A DNA stretch of 64,000 nt from UBA1479 sp040221095 (GTDB taxonomy: Bacteria; Pseudomonadota; Alphaproteobacteria; Rhodospirillales; Casp-alpha2): positions 1 to 64,000 of the forward strand of contig JAVJVP010000018.1 of assembly GCA_040221095.1 (NCBI GenBank). The letters run 5' to 3'. The notes under the pieces are model-generated. The model was not told the DNA's origin. It did not search any database and saw only the letters and a program-made list of their open reading frames with translations. This document shows positions 1 to 8,080 of the stretch, piece after piece. Both the position numbers and the translations under genes were made by a program. The stretch's first letter is position 1. Every line of letters starts with the position of its first letter.

Positions 1-151
1 CTCAAGCTCGATCGCGACCGTTCAGGTCGCCGCCAACGACACCGACGGTTCGGCCACCGAGGTTCTCCATGCCTCCGACGAACTGGCGCAGAAGTCCTCC
101 TCCCTGCAGCAGATCGTGCAGACATTCCTGCACGACGTGCGCGCCGCCTAA
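1..151 (+). CDS. Methyl-accepting chemotaxis protein, C-terminal end (partial)
   Basis: Open at the left edge; the last 50 residues are read in the frame starting at base 2 and end at TAA 149-151. The peptide includes DTDGSATEVLHASDELAQKS followed by a Leu/Gln-rich helix. This is the usual end of the cytoplasmic signalling domain of alphaproteobacterial chemoreceptors, a coiled coil that contacts CheA/CheW. Sensor and HAMP domains lie outside the window, so the ligand is unknown. A strong terminator follows directly, making this the last gene of its transcript. The family call rests on a short tail and is moderately sure. Confidence 0.7.
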   Translation, partial: SSSIATVQVAANDTDGSATEVLHASDELAQKSSSLQQIVQTFLHDVRAA

Positions 152-191
152 AGGGCGTAGGCACCTTCGTTTAACTCTCCTCCCTCCCCTG

Positions 192-235
192 GAGTCTGGT
201 CAGCGCCGCGGCGCTGACCAGACTCTTTCTTTTCG
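192..235 (+). terminator. Rho-independent terminator after the chemoreceptor gene
   Basis: A perfect 15-bp stem (192-206 with 211-225) closes a CGCG loop and is followed by a T-rich run (TTTCTTTTCGTTT). It lies 40 bases after the chemoreceptor stop codon. Confidence 0.93.
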
Positions 236-308
236 TTTATCGGCCATCCGAATGGCGGAAAACAGCGCATTATCGTGCCACTGACGGCTGTTTGTTGGGT
301 ATCGACCT

Positions 309-338
309 AAGTATGTGTTTCGGGCATACTTAAGTATG
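309..338. promoter_or_regulatory. Palindromic operator candidate upstream of the LuxR-type regulator
   Basis: CATACTTAAGTATG at 325-338 is a perfect 14-bp palindrome. A third half-site, AAGTATG, sits at 309-315, so three copies of the heptamer lie in 30 bp. The array is about 60 bp before the regulator's ATG. Such spaced half-sites suit a dimeric HTH protein, possibly the regulator itself. The binding protein is an inference. Confidence 0.5.
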
Positions 339-398
339 GGCCGGGGGGTTCATATGGCTACGCAGAAATGCGGCCGCAAGATTAAAGGGGCAGGCAGG

Positions 399-1049
399 AT
401 GCGTTTGCTGTTCGCCGATGACCATCCCATGTTTCTCGACGCTGTGCGCGAGCATCTTAACCGCGCCTTTCCCGATATCGAAATTCACGCGGTGTCCAAT
501 CTCGACGAGGTGACGACCAGGCTTTCGAACAAGGGGGACTACGACCTTGTGGTCCTGGACTTCTCCATGCCCGGCATGGAAGGCACGGAAGGGGTCAGGC
601 GGCTTCGCGAGGCCTATCCCGATCTGGCCATTGCCGTGACGTCCGGTGTCGCCAAGACCCGGGATGTGAAGACCGTACTCGATCTGGGCGCCCATGGATA
701 CCTGCCGAAAACCTTGACCGGGTCAGCTTATGCGGGGGCGCTTCGCGTGATCGCCGAGGGCGGCACCTACGTGCCCGTTGAAACCATGCAGGCGCTGGCC
801 GCCGAGGCCGCGGACCGCAAGATCAATGCGGAGGGGCTGACGCCCCGCGAGATGGAGGTTCTCGAGGGCATCGCCGACGGAAAACCGAATAAGCAGATCG
901 CCCGTGACCTGGAAATCCATGAAGTCACGGTGAAACTGCATGCGCGCAGCATATTCAAGAAAATCGGCGTGCAGAACCGTTCGCAAGCGGCCGTGGTCGC
1001 CCGCGAACGGGGGCTTGTTTCGAGGGGCTACGTGCAAGGAAATTACTGA
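399..1049 (+). CDS. LuxR/NarL-family two-component response regulator
   Basis: 216 residues. The N-terminal receiver domain (about 1-120) has the acidic pair D7/D8, phospho-acceptor D54 (VVLDFSMPG), T81 and K104 (YLPKT). The C-terminal GerE/LuxR helix-turn-helix (about 146-206) has LTPREMEVLEGIADGKPNKQ and the HEVTVKLHARSIFKKIG recognition region. Both domains are intact, so it should be a phosphorylation-controlled DNA-binding regulator. The ATG at 399 is preferred to upstream in-frame starts: GGGGCAGGCAGG precedes it and the receiver fold begins there. No sensor kinase is adjacent. It is probably co-transcribed with the STAS-like gene 21 bp downstream. Target genes are unknown. Confidence 0.9.
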   Translation: MRLLFADDHPMFLDAVREHLNRAFPDIEIHAVSNLDEVTTRLSNKGDYDLVVLDFSMPGMEGTEGVRRLREAYPDLAIAVTSGVAKTRDVKTVLDLGAHGYLPKTLTGSAYAGALRVIAEGGTYVPVETMQALAAEAADRKINAEGLTPREMEVLEGIADGKPNKQIARDLEIHEVTVKLHARSIFKKIGVQNRSQAAVVARERGLVSRGYVQGNY

Positions 1050-1070
1050 CCCTTATGAACGTGGGCCGCC

Positions 1071-1502
1071 ATGGGAATCTCCTGGAAAATCCATAAGGCC
1101 GAAAATCTTGTCAGCTTTTCCATCTTTGGGCAGTCGAGCCTGCTGGAGACGGTTGATGCATTGCGCGATCTGGCCGCCGCCCCGGACTTCAGCCCCGGCA
1201 TGCGCCGGCTCTACGTCTGTGAAGACGGCCTGAAGACCGCTCCCGGGCTTGATTCCACGCAGGGCGCCTTCGTCGACGTGCTTGGTTACCAGATCGCCAA
1301 GATGTTCGATCATCCGGCGACCGTCGCCTTCGTCTACCGGCAGAACAACACCGTCGCCGCCGACCGCTTCATGATCACTGCCCGGGTGTGTGACGCAATC
1401 TATGCCCGGGACGGCAAGGGGCCCATGGACCACAAGGTATTTGAGAACGTGCAAGACGCCGCGGCATGGCTGGGCCTGCCGCGGGATTTCCGACCGTTGT
1501 AG
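1071..1502 (+). CDS. SpoIIAA/STAS-like protein of unknown function
   Basis: 143 residues, cytoplasmic, no signal peptide or membrane segment. The pattern (short beta strands, a helix, then APDFSPGMRRLYVCEDG) resembles the SpoIIAA-like/STAS-SEC14 proteins often found beside response regulators in alphaproteobacteria. There is no enzymatic motif. It starts 21 bp after the LuxR-type regulator on the same strand, so the two likely form one transcript and may act in one signalling pathway. The fold assignment is by pattern only. Confidence 0.6.
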   Translation: MGISWKIHKAENLVSFSIFGQSSLLETVDALRDLAAAPDFSPGMRRLYVCEDGLKTAPGLDSTQGAFVDVLGYQIAKMFDHPATVAFVYRQNNTVAADRFMITARVCDAIYARDGKGPMDHKVFENVQDAAAWLGLPRDFRPL

Positions 1503-1558
1503 GAACCGTTCAGGTATCAAGGACCGGAGATTTCGGAAAGTTTCGGTCTTTTATCTTC

Positions 1559-2749
1559 TCAAGAATTTGCTCCCTGTGCCCCATGAGTGGAAGGCCGTAA
1601 TGCCATCAGTGCGGCGAAAGAGACGAGCCCCAACCCACCTGAAAGCATAAGCGCGGCGGCGCCCAGGTGGTCGATCGCGAGGGCGAACAGGAAGGGAGCG
1701 CCGGCCTGGACGAAGCGGGCCGGCGCCATCAGCAACCCCTGACGGCGCCCGTACCCAACCGCCCCGAAGATGGCGAGGGGGAGTGTCCCGTTGGTGATGG
1801 TGAGGATGCCGTTTCCGGCGCCGTGCAACAGGGAGAAGGCGGATGCGGCCGGTGCTCCGGCGGCCAGTATGACGGCGGCTCCCAAGGGGTGGGTCAGTGC
1901 CGCCAGCCGTGCGGACAGCAAGGGGTGAAAGTGTTTTAGGAATCCGAACTCCAGCAGCCGGCCCGCGACCTGGGCCGGGCCGACCAGGGCCGCCGCCGCG
2001 ATCGCAACGGCGGGCGAGGTCCCGGCCTCTTGCAGTATTCGGGGCAGATGGGCGGCCATGGCGGTGCTGGTGAACCAGGTGATCGCGAAGACCAAGGCCA
2101 GGATCGCGGCGGCGAATCTGGGGGGCTCTCCAGGGCCCGCGGACTGATGGGATTCCCCGGCCGTCTCTCCACCGGCCGGCGCGCCGTTTCCTTTCGGCAC
2201 GAACAGCCGGTTGAGCGGCAGGCCGATAACCAGATGGGTGGCGGCCCAGACGAAACAGGCGGCGCGCCAGCCGATTTCCACCTCCATGAAGGCGGTGATC
2301 GGCCAACAGATGGTGCTGGCGAACCCGGCCATCAGCGTGATGCCGGTGATGGCGCCCCGGGCGTCGCGGCCGTAGAGGCCGGCCAGGGTCGCGAAGGCCG
2401 CGTCATAAAGGCCCATGGACATGCCGACGCCGATGACGAGCCAGGCGGCGAACAGGCCGAGGGTACTTTCGGCCAGGCCGAGCATCCCCAGCCCGATGGC
2501 GAATACGACGTTCGCCGCCCACAGCAGGCCGCGCCCGCCCAGTCTGTCGATCCGGCGCCCGACGACCGGGCCGAGCAGCGCCGACAGGATCAAGGCGGCG
2601 GAGAAGGCGCCGTAGACCAGCCCGGTCGTGACGCCGATCTCCGCCGCCATGGGTTCGGCCAGGATCGCGGGCAGGTAATAGGTCGATCCCCAGCCCAGCG
2701 TCTGCCCGGCGCCGACGGCGATGATGACGGCTCTGCGCCTGGTCGCCAT
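1559..2749 (-). CDS. MFS transporter of the padR/flavoprotein operon, possible metalloid efflux
   Basis: 396 residues with about 12 hydrophobic segments. The first helix contains VGAGQTLGWGSTYY, and the loop between helices 2 and 3 has the MFS-type GRRIDRLGGRG. A Gly/Pro-rich hydrophilic loop near residue 200 joins the two six-helix halves. The start is ATG at 2749, 13 bp downstream of the flavoprotein stop; longer readings of this frame only retrace the flavoprotein gene. Position in an operon with a cysteine-rich regulator and a Cys-tailed oxidoreductase suggests export of a metalloid or its modified product, as for ArsK-like pumps. The substrate is inferred from context only. Confidence 0.75.
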   Translation of the reverse strand: MATRRRAVIIAVGAGQTLGWGSTYYLPAILAEPMAAEIGVTTGLVYGAFSAALILSALLGPVVGRRIDRLGGRGLLWAANVVFAIGLGMLGLAESTLGLFAAWLVIGVGMSMGLYDAAFATLAGLYGRDARGAITGITLMAGFASTICWPITAFMEVEIGWRAACFVWAATHLVIGLPLNRLFVPKGNGAPAGGETAGESHQSAGPGEPPRFAAAILALVFAITWFTSTAMAAHLPRILQEAGTSPAVAIAAAALVGPAQVAGRLLEFGFLKHFHPLLSARLAALTHPLGAAVILAAGAPAASAFSLLHGAGNGILTITNGTLPLAIFGAVGYGRRQGLLMAPARFVQAGAPFLFALAIDHLGAAALMLSGGLGLVSFAALMALRPSTHGAQGANS

Positions 2750-2762
2750 GATCCGCGAGTCC

Positions 2763-4151
2763 TTAGGCGCCGGCGGCCGTGCCGGGGCCGCACCCGCAGC
2801 CCTCCTCGCCGGCGGCCTTGGCGTCCATGTCGCGGACGCAGCAGGCATCGACGTCTTCGGGCGCCGGGCCGCCGCAGCAGGAGGGTTCCTCGGCCACGCC
2901 CGGCAGGCTGCACACGCCCGTTTCCGGCAGGTCCAGTTCGACGCGGTGCGCCGCTTCATGGTCGCCGGCGAGCGAGGCGGCGATGGAGCGGACCTGTTCG
3001 TAGCCGGTGGTCATCAAGAATGTCGGCGCGCGGCCGTAGGACTTCATCCCGGCGATGAAGAAATCGGGTTCAGGGTGGCTCAGTTCGCGCACGCCGTGGG
3101 GGCGCACGGTGCCGCAGCTGTGCAGGTTGGGGTCGATCAGCGGCGCCAGGTCGTTGACGGCCTCAAGCCAGGGATCGAGGCCCAGACGCACCTCGCGCAG
3201 CATGTCGAGCTGCGGGCGGAAGCCGGTGGCGACGACGATGCGGTCGACCTGTTGCCGCGCGTCGGTGCCGTTCAGGTCGCCGACAACGTCAAGGCCGTCG
3301 CCGTTGCGCGAGACGGCGCGCACGGAAAAGGGGCGGAGCAATGTCAGGCGGCCTGACTCCATGGCCGCACGTGTTCGCACACCCAGGTCGCCCCGGGCCG
3401 GCAGGGCGTCGGCGGAACCACCGCCGAACAGGGTGTCGCCGGTATCGCGGCGCACGGCCCAGACGATCTCCGTCCCGAGTTCGGCATCCTTCAGGTCCAA
3501 CAGGTCGAGCAGCACGTTGAAGGCGGAATGGCCGCTGCCGACCACCAATGTGCGTCTGCCGGCGTAAACGGCGCGGGCGCGGCCCAGCACGTCGGGAATG
3601 CCGTAGGCGATACGGTCGGCGCAGTCGGCCTCGCCGGGCACGGGCAGGCCGCCGGCCCCCATGGGGTTCGGCGCGGTCCAGGTGCCGGAAGCATCGATCA
3701 CCGCCGCGGCGTCAAGGGAAGTGCCGTCAGCAAGCCGGATTTCGAACGGCCGTTCGGCGCGCCCTTCGGAACGGACCTTGTCCATGCCCTTGCGACCCAG
3801 GGCGGTGACCCCGGCATTGAGGCGCAAATGGGGGCGGATCGCCGTGTGGGCGGCGAGCGGCGCCAGGTAGCGGTCGACGATCTCGTCGCCCGTGGGCAGG
3901 GCGTCGGGGTCGGGGGCCTGCCATCCCGTGTCTTCCAGCAGGCCGCGCGCCGCCTTGTCGATGTCGTAGCGCCAGGGCGAGAACAGGCGCACGTGGCCCC
4001 ATTGGCGCATGGCGGCGCCCGGTTCGGCCCCGGCCTCCAGAATGACGAAGGGCAGGCCGTATCCATGCAGATGCGCGGCGGCGGCGAGGCCGACCGGGCC
4101 GGCGCCGATGATCGCGATGGGGAGTTCTGACCGGGGTGAAGAAGCGGGCAT
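2763..4151 (-). CDS. FAD/NAD(P)-dependent oxidoreductase (flavin monooxygenase-like) with Cys-rich C-terminus
   Basis: 462 residues. The N-terminal Rossmann motif IAIIGAGPVGLAAA binds FAD, and a second nucleotide site (RTLVVGSGHSAFNVL) near residue 200 would bind NAD(P)H. This layout is that of flavin-containing monooxygenases and related oxidoreductases. The last 50 residues carry clustered cysteines, including CCGG, ACC and GCGCG, unusual for the family and suited to binding a soft metal or As(III). It sits 61 bp after the padR stop and 13 bp before the MFS gene. Comparable flavoproteins in ars operons are called ArsO or ArsV. I infer a metalloid-related role but not the reaction. Confidence 0.75.
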   Translation of the reverse strand: MPASSPRSELPIAIIGAGPVGLAAAAHLHGYGLPFVILEAGAEPGAAMRQWGHVRLFSPWRYDIDKAARGLLEDTGWQAPDPDALPTGDEIVDRYLAPLAAHTAIRPHLRLNAGVTALGRKGMDKVRSEGRAERPFEIRLADGTSLDAAAVIDASGTWTAPNPMGAGGLPVPGEADCADRIAYGIPDVLGRARAVYAGRRTLVVGSGHSAFNVLLDLLDLKDAELGTEIVWAVRRDTGDTLFGGGSADALPARGDLGVRTRAAMESGRLTLLRPFSVRAVSRNGDGLDVVGDLNGTDARQQVDRIVVATGFRPQLDMLREVRLGLDPWLEAVNDLAPLIDPNLHSCGTVRPHGVRELSHPEPDFFIAGMKSYGRAPTFLMTTGYEQVRSIAASLAGDHEAAHRVELDLPETGVCSLPGVAEEPSCCGGPAPEDVDACCVRDMDAKAAGEEGCGCGPGTAAGA

Positions 4152-4212
4152 GATGGGGGTCCTTGTATGATGTCCGATGCATTGGTGGGTGATATAAGAA
4201 GATCAAAAAAGA

Positions 4213-4611
4213 TCAGCAGCAGTCCTCGGTCCGGCAGATCCCTTCGCTGTTTGCGGAAACGCAGGCGCCGACCTCGGCCCAGGCCTTGACCGCGACCTGG
4301 AACGCCGTCTGTCCCTTGTCGGTGATCGTGTAGATCTTGCGCATCCGTCCGCTTACGACCTCTTCGTGGGCGGTGACATAGCCGCCCTTCTCGAACTCCT
4401 TCAGAACCGGGTAGAGGGCCCCCGGGGTCGGCGAGCAGCAGCCCTGTGTCGTATCTTCCACGGCCTTGGAGATTTCGTAACCGTGCATGGGGCTCCGATT
4501 GAGGACGCAGAGGATGAAGAACTTCGACAGGCTCATCTTGATCAGCCCGTTCCAATAGACGGGGTCCGTGTAGTCGATCTCTGGCGGCGGGACGGGGGCT
4601 AATCGGGGCAT
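4213..4611 (-). CDS. PadR-family transcriptional regulator, cysteine-rich, possible metalloid sensor
   Basis: 132 residues from ATG 4611. GTG at 4638 and ATG at 4536 are alternatives, and none has a clear ribosome site. The PadR winged helix is evident: LSKFFILCVLNRSPMHGYEI, then GALYPVLKEFEKGGYV and GRMRKIYTITDKG. Two features are unusual. A CC pair (C58-C59) lies within the DNA-binding domain just before PTPGALY. C117, C126 and a terminal C131-C132 lie in the tail. This resembles the thiol sites of As(III)-sensing ArsR proteins. It heads the flavoprotein-MFS operon, so it probably represses it until thiol-binding metalloid is present. The sensing role is inference. Confidence 0.75.
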   Translation of the reverse strand: MPRLAPVPPPEIDYTDPVYWNGLIKMSLSKFFILCVLNRSPMHGYEISKAVEDTTQGCCSPTPGALYPVLKEFEKGGYVTAHEEVVSGRMRKIYTITDKGQTAFQVAVKAWAEVGACVSANSEGICRTEDCC

Positions 4612-4653
4612 GGCTCTGTCGGGACAGTGGATGAACACAGATGCTTAGAGGGG

Positions 4654-4678
4654 CAATATATTATCCTTCAATATATAA
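4654..4678. promoter_or_regulatory. AT-rich repeated element between padR and the SorC-type gene
   Basis: CAATATAT occurs at 4654 and again at 4669, a 15-bp direct repeat in an AT-rich patch within GC-rich DNA. It lies in the 152-bp gap between divergent genes, about 45 bp before the padR start. PadR proteins commonly bind ATAT-type sites, so this is a plausible autoregulatory operator or promoter. Confidence 0.45.
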
Positions 4679-4763
4679 ATCAAGCCGTCCCGATGACCGA
4701 TCACGGTGCCGGCCATCGGCCATCGTGGCTCGCATGGCGCCCCGGGGAAGGTTAGGATAGGTC

Positions 4764-5738
4764 ATGGCAAAACAGAAAAAGAACGGCGCTTCCGGCACCC
4801 GTCCCGCCGCCGTCGATCCGGCGCTCGCGGCGCGCATCTGCTGGTACCATTTCCGCGAGGGGCAGACCCAGCAGGAGGTCGCCGACCGTGTCGGGCTCAA
4901 CCGGGCGACGGTGAACCGCGTCATCAACGACGCCCGCCGCGAGGGCGCTGTCCGGGTCACCCTGGACCTGCCGCTGGCGCCCTGCCTGGAGGCCGAGAAC
5001 GCGCTGCGCGAAACGTTCGCCCTGCGGGATGCCGTGGTCGTACCGGCGCCGGCGGACGAAGACGACGTGCGCCGGGTGGTCGGCCTGGCCGCCGGGCAAT
5101 ACCTGTCCGGCGTGTTGGCGCCCGATGGCTTCCTCGGGCTCGGCTGGGGTGCGACGATCCATGCCGCGGGGTTCAGCCTGATCCCCCGTGAAGGAGCGGC
5201 GAACACGGTCGTGTCCCTGTCGGGCGGCCTGCCGCAAAGCGGCGCCATCAACCCCTATGACAACGCCGCCGCGTTCGCCCGCGTGCTGGGCGCCGGCTGC
5301 TATTACATGACCGCGCCGATGCTCGCGGAAACCGCCGCCGCCCGGGCCACATTTGCCGAGAGCGAGCCGGTACGCCGGATCTACGACATTTCCGGACGCT
5401 GCCAGGCGGCGCTGATCTCGGCGGTCGATCTGTCGGCCAAGACGAAGATGGTGGACTACGGCGTGCTGACCCGCGATCAGGTCGCGGACCTGAAAGATGC
5501 GGGCGCGGTCGGCAACATCTGCGACTATTTCATCGGCGCGGACGGGCGGATGATCGATCACGAGATCAATGCCCGCACCCTGTCGGTGCCCTTCGACACG
5601 TTGCGCCGCATCCCCAATGTCATCCTTGCGGCCGGCGGCACGTTCAAGGCCGACATCGTGCGCGCCGCCCTGACCGCCGGTCTGGCCAATACGCTGATCA
5701 CGGACGAGAAATGTGCGGCGGTTCTGCTGCGCGGATAG
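4764..5738 (+). CDS. SorC-family (sugar-binding) transcriptional regulator
   Basis: 324 residues. An N-terminal helix-turn-helix (about 25-60: EGQTQQEVADRVGLNRATVN) is followed by the SorC/DeoR-type sugar-phosphate-binding domain with GLGWGATI near 130 and NICDYFIGADG near 250. Family members such as CggR sense sugar phosphates and control sugar or glycolytic operons. No sugar transporter or kinase is nearby. It is divergent from padR and convergent with arsJ, 15 bp apart. Since the adjacent GAPDH/ArsJ pathway handles triose phosphates, control of that operon is possible but unsupported by any visible operator. Confidence 0.85.
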   Translation: MAKQKKNGASGTRPAAVDPALAARICWYHFREGQTQQEVADRVGLNRATVNRVINDARREGAVRVTLDLPLAPCLEAENALRETFALRDAVVVPAPADEDDVRRVVGLAAGQYLSGVLAPDGFLGLGWGATIHAAGFSLIPREGAANTVVSLSGGLPQSGAINPYDNAAAFARVLGAGCYYMTAPMLAETAAARATFAESEPVRRIYDISGRCQAALISAVDLSAKTKMVDYGVLTRDQVADLKDAGAVGNICDYFIGADGRMIDHEINARTLSVPFDTLRRIPNVILAAGGTFKADIVRAALTAGLANTLITDEKCAAVLLRG

Positions 5739-5753
5739 TCATTGTCCCGCGGC

Positions 5754-6974
5754 CTATGCCGCTGGCACCACCCGCTTGTCGCGGAGGAACGAGGTAAAGA
5801 CCGTGGCGGCGACGAGGAACACGAAGGCGACCATCAAGCATCCGTCGATCCCCGCCCATTGATAGGAAATGCCGGACAGCAGGGTCCCCAGCAGGCGGCC
5901 GGTGGCGTTGGCACCATAGTAGAATCCCACGTTCAGGGTCACGCCGTCATTTTCCGACAGGGCCAGGATCAGATAGGAATGCACGGCGGAATTGACGGCG
6001 AACACGATTCCGAACACGCCCAGCCCGGCGATCAGGGCGACCGCCGGATCAACGCCGAGGCGCAGGGCCGCAATGATCACCACGACGGTCAGGGCGAGCA
6101 GGACCAGCCAAATCCGTGCGGCGCGGACTTCGGTGCTCAACCCGTCGGCCGACCGCGATGTCAGTTTCGGCGCCATGGCTTGCACGAAGCCGTAGCCGAT
6201 CACCCAGGCGGCCATGAACGCGCCGACCTGATTGAAGGTCCAGCCCAATTGGTCGTACAGAAACACCGGCACGCCGACGACGAACCATACGTCGCGGGCG
6301 CCGAACAGAAACACCCGCGCCGCCGACAGCAGGTTGATCTCCCGCGATTTCGAGAAGATTTCGGTGAACTTGGCCTTTTTCTTGGCCTTGCCCATGCCCT
6401 TTTCGACCGACAGGGCGGCGCCCGCCAGGATGACCGCAAGGAACCCGGCCATCAGCCACAACCCGCCCTGGAACCCGGCGGCGGACAGCAGCAGGGCGCC
6501 GATGAAAAAGCCCAGGCCCTTGATGGCGTTCTTGGAGCCCGTCAACAGGGCGACCCAGCGGTAGAGCCCGCCGGTCTCGTTCTCCGGCACGACGAACTTG
6601 AGCGCGCTTTTCGAGCTCATCTTGGTCAGGTCCTTGGCGACGCCGGACAGGCCCTGAACCACCAGCACGAACAGGACGGACAGCTCCTTCGGCCAGCCAG
6701 GATCGAGCGTCGAGAGGGCGAGCAGGGCGATCACCTGGAGGAGCAATCCGCCGGTCAACGTCAGTTTCAATCCGAAGCGCGACGCCACCCAGCCGCCGCC
6801 GGCGTTGGTGACGATGCCCATCAGCTCATAAGCGAGGAACAGCACCGCCAGTTCGAACGGGGTGTAGCCCAACCGGTGGAAGTGCAGCAGCACGAGCATG
6901 CGCAGAGCACCGTCCGTGAGCATGAAGCCCCAGTAGGCGGCGGTCACGACGGCGTATTTTCGGACGTCCAACAT
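5754..6974 (-). CDS. arsJ: Organoarsenical efflux MFS transporter ArsJ
   Basis: 406 residues, about 12 membrane helices. The N-terminus (YAVVTAAYWGFMLTDGALRM) and the stretch KDLTKMSSKSALKFVVPENE are characteristic of ArsJ. A basic loop (KGMGKAKKKAKF) separates the halves. ArsJ exports 1-arseno-3-phosphoglycerate, the unstable product formed when GAPDH uses arsenate instead of phosphate; outside the cell it falls apart to arsenate. The gene begins 26 bp after the GAPDH stop, the usual partner order. It is the last gene of an apparent four-gene operon. The call is confident because both protein pattern and partner agree. Confidence 0.92.
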   Translation of the reverse strand: MLDVRKYAVVTAAYWGFMLTDGALRMLVLLHFHRLGYTPFELAVLFLAYELMGIVTNAGGGWVASRFGLKLTLTGGLLLQVIALLALSTLDPGWPKELSVLFVLVVQGLSGVAKDLTKMSSKSALKFVVPENETGGLYRWVALLTGSKNAIKGLGFFIGALLLSAAGFQGGLWLMAGFLAVILAGAALSVEKGMGKAKKKAKFTEIFSKSREINLLSAARVFLFGARDVWFVVGVPVFLYDQLGWTFNQVGAFMAAWVIGYGFVQAMAPKLTSRSADGLSTEVRAARIWLVLLALTVVVIIAALRLGVDPAVALIAGLGVFGIVFAVNSAVHSYLILALSENDGVTLNVGFYYGANATGRLLGTLLSGISYQWAGIDGCLMVAFVFLVAATVFTSFLRDKRVVPAA

Positions 6975-7000
6975 CGCGTGATGCTCCAGGGCCGGCCAGG

Positions 7001-8065
7001 TCAGTCGATTGACCGCGCCACCTTCTCCGTCAGTTCGTACAGGCGGTGGGCATAGCCCATTTCGTTGTCGTACCAGGCGATGATCTTCACCTGAGTGCCG
7101 TCCGTGACCATGGTCGACGGCGCGTCGATGATCGACGAATGGGTGTCGCCCTTGAAGTCGCTGGATACCAGGGGCCGGTCCTCGACATCGAGGATGCCCA
7201 TGAGCGGCCCATCGGCGGCCCGGCGCAGCAGGTCGTTGACCTCGTCCACCGTCGTCTTGCGCGCGACCTCGAACACGCAGTCGGTGATGGAGGCGTTGAG
7301 CAGGGGAACGCGCACGGCGATGCCGTCAAGCTTGCCCTTCAGTTCCGGGAAAATCATGGTGATCGCCGTGGCCGACCCGGTCGAGGTCGGGATCAGGTTA
7401 GCGAGCGCCGAGCGGGCGCGGCGCATGTCCTTCATGGGCTTGTCGATCACCGTCTGCGTGTTGGTCACGTCGTGGATGGTGGTGATCATGCCGTGGGTGA
7501 TGCCGATGCCTTCGTGGATGACCTTGACCACCGGCGCCAGGCAGTTGGTGGTGCAGGACGCCGCCGTTACCAGATCGTGGACCTTGGGGTCGTAGAGATC
7601 GTCGTTGACGCCCATGACGATGTTGAGCGCGTCGCCCTTCACCGGCGCCGAGACGACGACCTTTTTCACTCCGGCAGCGTAATAGGGCGCCACGGCGTCG
7701 CGGGTCTTGAACTTGCCGGAACAGTCCAGCACCAGGTCCACGCCCAGGCCGGCCCAGTCGATTTCGGCCGGCTTCGATGCGCCGGTATAGCCAAGGCGCC
7801 GGTCGCCGAACATCAACGCATCCGCGCCGTCCGCCCGCGCCGCCACGGGCCAGCGGCCATGGATGCTGTCGAAGGCCATCAGGTGGGCCGCCATCTCCGC
7901 CGTGCCGCCGGGTTCGTTGATATGGACGATGTCGATGTCGCCCGCGCCCCAGGCGCCGCCGGGGCCTTGCAGGCTGGCGGGTTTGGCGGGATCGAACCCC
8001 CAGGCCGCGCGCAGGGCCAGGCGGCCCATGCGGCCGAAGCCGTTGATTGCAACACGTACGGTCAT
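7001..8065 (-). CDS. ArsJ-associated glyceraldehyde-3-phosphate dehydrogenase
   Basis: 354 residues. The NAD-binding motif is VAINGFGRMGR, and the catalytic Cys171 lies in SCTTNC. WYDNEMGY is near the C-terminus. The chain carries an insertion after residue 25 (SLQGPGGAWGAGDIDIV) and an N-terminal pattern unlike the housekeeping enzyme, typical of GAPDH encoded with ArsJ. It oxidises glyceraldehyde-3-phosphate with arsenate to 1-arseno-3-phosphoglycerate, which ArsJ exports. It lies 15 bp after the metallo-hydrolase gene. No phosphoglycerate kinase or other glycolytic gene is adjacent, which supports a detoxification role. Confidence 0.92.
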   Translation of the reverse strand: MTVRVAINGFGRMGRLALRAAWGFDPAKPASLQGPGGAWGAGDIDIVHINEPGGTAEMAAHLMAFDSIHGRWPVAARADGADALMFGDRRLGYTGASKPAEIDWAGLGVDLVLDCSGKFKTRDAVAPYYAAGVKKVVVSAPVKGDALNIVMGVNDDLYDPKVHDLVTAASCTTNCLAPVVKVIHEGIGITHGMITTIHDVTNTQTVIDKPMKDMRRARSALANLIPTSTGSATAITMIFPELKGKLDGIAVRVPLLNASITDCVFEVARKTTVDEVNDLLRRAADGPLMGILDVEDRPLVSSDFKGDTHSSIIDAPSTMVTDGTQVKIIAWYDNEMGYAHRLYELTEKVARSID

Positions 8066-8080
8066 GTCTGCTGTGCTCTC

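Noticed and set aside
7001..8065. GAPDH as the ordinary glycolytic enzyme
   Set aside because: It lies between ArsJ and a metallo-hydrolase, carries the insert typical of ArsJ partners and has no pgk or fba nearby.
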